Source of the DNA: Hippophae tibetana
Taxonomy: Eukaryota; Streptophyta; Magnoliopsida; Rosales; Elaeagnaceae
DNA: 64,000 nucleotides
Reading direction: 5' to 3'
Assembly (NCBI GenBank): GCA_037013495.1
Contig: CM072805.1
Location: forward strand, 38,683,169-38,747,168
In this document: positions 60,857-64,000 of the stretch, one piece after another
Layout of the letters: every line of letters begins with the position of its first letter
Numbering within the stretch: position 1 is the first letter of the stretch
The notes under the pieces: model-generated
The model's database searches: none
Told to the model about the DNA's origin: nothing
Seen by the model: the letters and a program-made list of their open reading frames with translations, nothing else
Program-made: the position numbers and the translations under genes

Positions 60857-63382
60857 ATGGACGATTACACGAGGGAGATGATGGACCTTAAAACCCTCGT
60901 CACTCGGACCCTTGAGAAGAAAGGCGTCCTCGCCAAGATCCGGGTATAATTATACTCTTCACTCCTTCAATTTTCTCCCAGCTTTTTTCGCATTGGATTT
61001 CCTGTTGATCTTCCAATTGTTTCTCTTCCGTCGATTCGACTTGACAGTTCTGTTCTGATTGGATTTTTATTTGGAGATGGTGCCGAGATTTAGTTTACTT
61101 TTCCAGGGTTTTATCCGTTTTGGAGTTGTTCAAATGCCGAAAGGAAAAGAATCGAGAAACAGGAGATAAAAATAGAAAGTGCTAAATGTATTCGTGCTGT
61201 GAGTTATTGAAGTTTCATATTTAAAGATCTGATGCTCATTGAGATGTTGCATTAATCGTGTTTCAGTTTTTGCATACGTTTCTGTAATGTAATTAACCAT
61301 TACTTATATATTAATTGGCAATTTGGCACAATGAATGCTAGGCTGAGCTGAGAGCAAGTGTGTTTGAGGCAATTGAAGAAGAGGATCAGGTTATTGAGAA
61401 AGATGAAGGTTTGCCACCTGCATTACTTGGTAGCTGCAATGATCGTGCCAAACAACTGCATGCGTCTCCATCAGGTTCTTATCCTCTCTCTTTTGAGTTT
61501 TGTTGGGTGTAATGCTAATTGGATTCACGCCATTTTTTTTTATTTTCTTTTTTTCCAATGAACTTGCGCCAATCTTGCTGTACCTAAAATCACAACTTCT
61601 TATATTTCCTAGGTGATAGTACCAGATGGCATGCATGTATTGGTCTAAGTGTAATTATGTGTGATTTAGCATTTAGCATTCCTCTTTGTTGGGTACTATC
61701 CTTTTCAAAATAGGCTCTCACTTGAGTTTCATTTTCATTGTCGGATTTGACCTATTAACTAATTGCATGAATTTAACTTCGTGCAGATTATTCTCTACTA
61801 GCAGCTATTAGATTTTTGAAGGAAAAAAATGGATATGAGATTTTATTTATTTATTTATTTTTAAATCATAACAGCTAATATATTTTAAGAATTTGCACTG
61901 ATTCTCAGTTATGTATGATTAATCACTGTAAGTTGAATTGTTAATGTCTGAGCTTGAAGGTTCCTCAGGTGCGGGGATTCAGTGTATATTGTCTTTTGGA
62001 GATCTTCTCGCATCTTTTTTAAGGTTGAAAATTTCTTGCCAAGGCCTCTTCTCCTCGTCCCTGTCCATGTCAACATTGCAAATGGCATAAATCAGAGTTT
62101 AGAATATGATGGCCTTTTGTTTTAGAACATGAGTTTCAAGTGTTAGTATACAATACACAGTGCCTTCCTACTGAATTGCTCCTTGATTTCCATTTGCAGG
62201 AAAACTGCTTACTGCAATAATTTGTGAATACCTAGACTGGGCACAGCTAAACCACACCCTAAAAGTTTATCTACCAGAGTGTAATCTGGTAACATGTAAT
62301 CTCATTAAATGCAAAGAAAAGTTTATTTGGTTAAAAAAAAAATTTCCTATCAAATTTATGTATTAATATCTTTTGTGAGTAATGATCTTTGAGTTTTACT
62401 AAGTTGCAGCTAAAAGATTCCTGGAAAGCCGAGTTGAAAGAGTTCAGTAGCAAGAATGGATATGATCTCAACAAAAATGGCGATGGTTGTCCTTTGCTTT
62501 TGGATGTGCTGGAAGGATTCTTGAAGTTTGAGGTTTGATATTGAATCTGATTCTAGATAAGATGTATTTATTATTTATACGAGGGCCAAGTTAGGAGAGA
62601 GAGGAAGTAGTGGCCATGAATTAGCTGAAAGGTTGTGAATTGATGTCTTCTTGTAGAAATGAATGGACAAGGATAATTTCTGTAACTTACTCCAAATGAT
62701 TGTAATGTAACCATGTATGTATGGCTTTCAGGCTGCGAGTATATGGATTTTGAATTGAATTTTGTTGTAGAATATTTTTATCCGCCTCTTTACCTTAACT
62801 GATTATTTGTTTTTACATTACACAAGTTTTTCTTCTGATTGGTTGCTTATGGATTTTTTCTTTGACAGAATTTGTCCCACGCAAGGGGCACTGGAAGGAG
62901 GTCAGCGTCTTCAGAAGCAGATTCTTTATCTAATGTAGAGTCTCGGAACACTCGCAGACCTTCTTCATCGTCTGTTGTTGGTGGTTTGCCTCCATTGGGC
63001 AGGTTGCTATCAGAACATGACTTCTTTGTATTTAAGTCTCAATTCCTTTTCTCTTTTAATTGACAAGTTCCATTTTGTCGGTGTTCTCATGCAGGGCTTT
63101 TCCTGCTTCCCAGGCATCCGGTAAGTAATATAGTTGTATGATAAATCTCTCTGTAATCTTTTCTTCTTTGGTTGAAATTTCTTTTTATTATCTTTGTGCA
63201 ATACCTGATACATTTTAGAATCCAGATAGGAGAAGTGGGTCGACAATTTCTAGTTACAGGAAAGATGAGTACAATTGGAGATATGACAGTGATGAAATTG
63301 CAGAGGATGTCACTCGAGCCTCAGTTGCCCTTGAAAATCTTCAGCTGGATAGAAAAGCTCGAAATCTAAGTTCTTCTTGGAG
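60857..63382 (+). CDS. TON1: TONNEAU1 (TON1) homologue, last exon outside window
   Basis: TON1 proteins organise cortical microtubules and the preprophase band in the TTP complex with TRM proteins and the FASS/TON2 PP2A subunit, and bind centrin. Seven plus-strand exons with correct phases: 60857-60943, 61342-61474, 62200-62288, 62410-62532, 62869-63002, 63095-63120, 63226-63382. The product starts MDDYTREMMDLKTLVTRTLE, the family's conserved start. Next come the FOP-like N-terminal helix region (AELRASVFEAIEEED), a LisH segment (LLTAIICEYLDWAQLNHTLK, about residues 75-95), LLLDVLEGFLKFE, a Ser-rich linker and the conserved end DEYNWRYDSDEIAEDV ... LDRKARNLSSSWR. About 250 residues are in the window, against a usual ~257-260. 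The frame is cut in an Arg codon at a GT donor (63383), so one short last exon must lie right of base 64000. I saw no fitting exon in 63383-64000. Confidence 0.95.
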
Positions 63383-64000
63383 GTTTGTTTTGTACCCTGT
63401 TAGCTATGAATTATCTTCCCTTCCTCCTTTTTCATCAGATACTCGTGTAGAGTATTAAGTTACATGCCTCTAGAAATGCTTAACATTGTGTTTTCGTGAT
63501 TGCACTCTGGCTAATATCGATACATTGGTTGTTACTACCATTTTTCCTGTGGAAGGTGGTGTTAAGGATATGAGTAGTACATTTGCCTAAATAGTATACA
63601 CTTGCATATATTGTATCAATTATGCAATATCAAAACTGCACCTATAAGAGACTTGCTTTTTTAGGTACTATGTTTTATCATGGACTATATGCCCATGGCA
63701 ACTTATAAATTTATTTTGTTAACCTTCCTATCAGAGAAATAAAAGTTTGCTACCAGCTACAATTTCTCATTGATGACACTCTCTCTCTCATGACACAGAC
63801 AAAATGATTTTATTTTACTTTCATTAGTAACTGTGGTTTGTTGTACTTTATGCTAATTTTTGAATACACTAATATGTCTACAAAAAATGAAAATAGAATC
63901 AAAAGCTATGAAGTGTCAACTGGATGAGGTTGTCGAGAATCACAGAAAAAACACACATCTCAGATTCTTGTGGGACATTCCATATTTCATAGATAGGATG
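63383..64000. other. Last visible intron of TON1
   Basis: T-rich intron sequence after the gtttgt donor. No exon matching the expected short C-terminus is visible before the window ends. Confidence 0.6.

Noticed and set aside
1-64000. CRISPR array, bacterial operons, tRNA or rRNA genes
   Set aside because: Repeats present are transposon ends, tandem duplications and microsatellites; no regularly spaced identical repeats and no recognisable tRNA or rRNA sequence.

Overview
The window is nuclear DNA of a eudicot plant. It has long AT-rich spacers, intron-split genes with GT-AG (and one GC-AG) junctions, plant-only gene families (TON1, euAP2 with a miR172 site, RRG/RRL) and several classes of plant transposon. 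I cannot name the species. There are no rRNA, tRNA or CRISPR features that I can support.

Layout, left to right. (1) 390-3714, minus: 5' six exons of a DUF155 organellar protein of the RRG/RRL family, running off the left edge. (2) 4281-6178: a ~1 kb near-palindromic element with a 764-bp CACTA-type element just beside it. (3) 8362-~12110, plus: complete NOG1, the nucleolar GTPase of 60S ribosome assembly, with a 5'-UTR intron and a probable 3'-UTR intron that has been tandemly duplicated. (4) 12915-13985: a second copy of the palindromic element, in opposite orientation. (5) 16.2-16.8 kb: a compositionally distinct island. (6) 18883-22094, minus: a nine-exon euAP2 repressor of the SMZ/SNZ/TOE type with a miR172 site and a collapsed second AP2 domain. 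(7) 22-39 kb: spacer with a decayed Ty1-copia pol and a 340-bp TRIM retrotransposon. (8) 39209-50542, minus: a 5'-truncated UPF2 pseudogene carrying many independent disabling lesions; one of its introns holds a 5.5-kb Ty1-copia element (39807-45271) with matching 5-bp target duplications. (9) 50.6-53.9 kb: Athila-like Ty3-gypsy pol wreckage with an internal tandem duplication. (10) 57331-57594, plus: a possible small secreted peptide gene. (11) 58.8-59.6 kb, minus: a Mutator-like transposase remnant. (12) 60857-63382 and beyond, plus: TON1, seven exons, with the last short exon off the right edge.

The host gene order SMZ/SNZ-like, UPF2, TON1 corresponds, from memory, to the Arabidopsis neighbours At2g39250-At2g39260 (SNZ-UPF2) and At3g54990-At3g55000 (SMZ-TON1A). 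The window therefore looks like an ancestral block in which UPF2 has decayed in place. The genes do not form a pathway: they are housekeeping (NOG1, RRG/RRL), cytoskeletal (TON1) and flowering-time (AP2) loci. No wholly new system is evident. The strongest leads are the decayed UPF2 at its ancestral site, the reduced AP2 domain, the paired fold-back elements around NOG1, the duplicated NOG1 3' end and a frame-shifting alternative acceptor in TON1.
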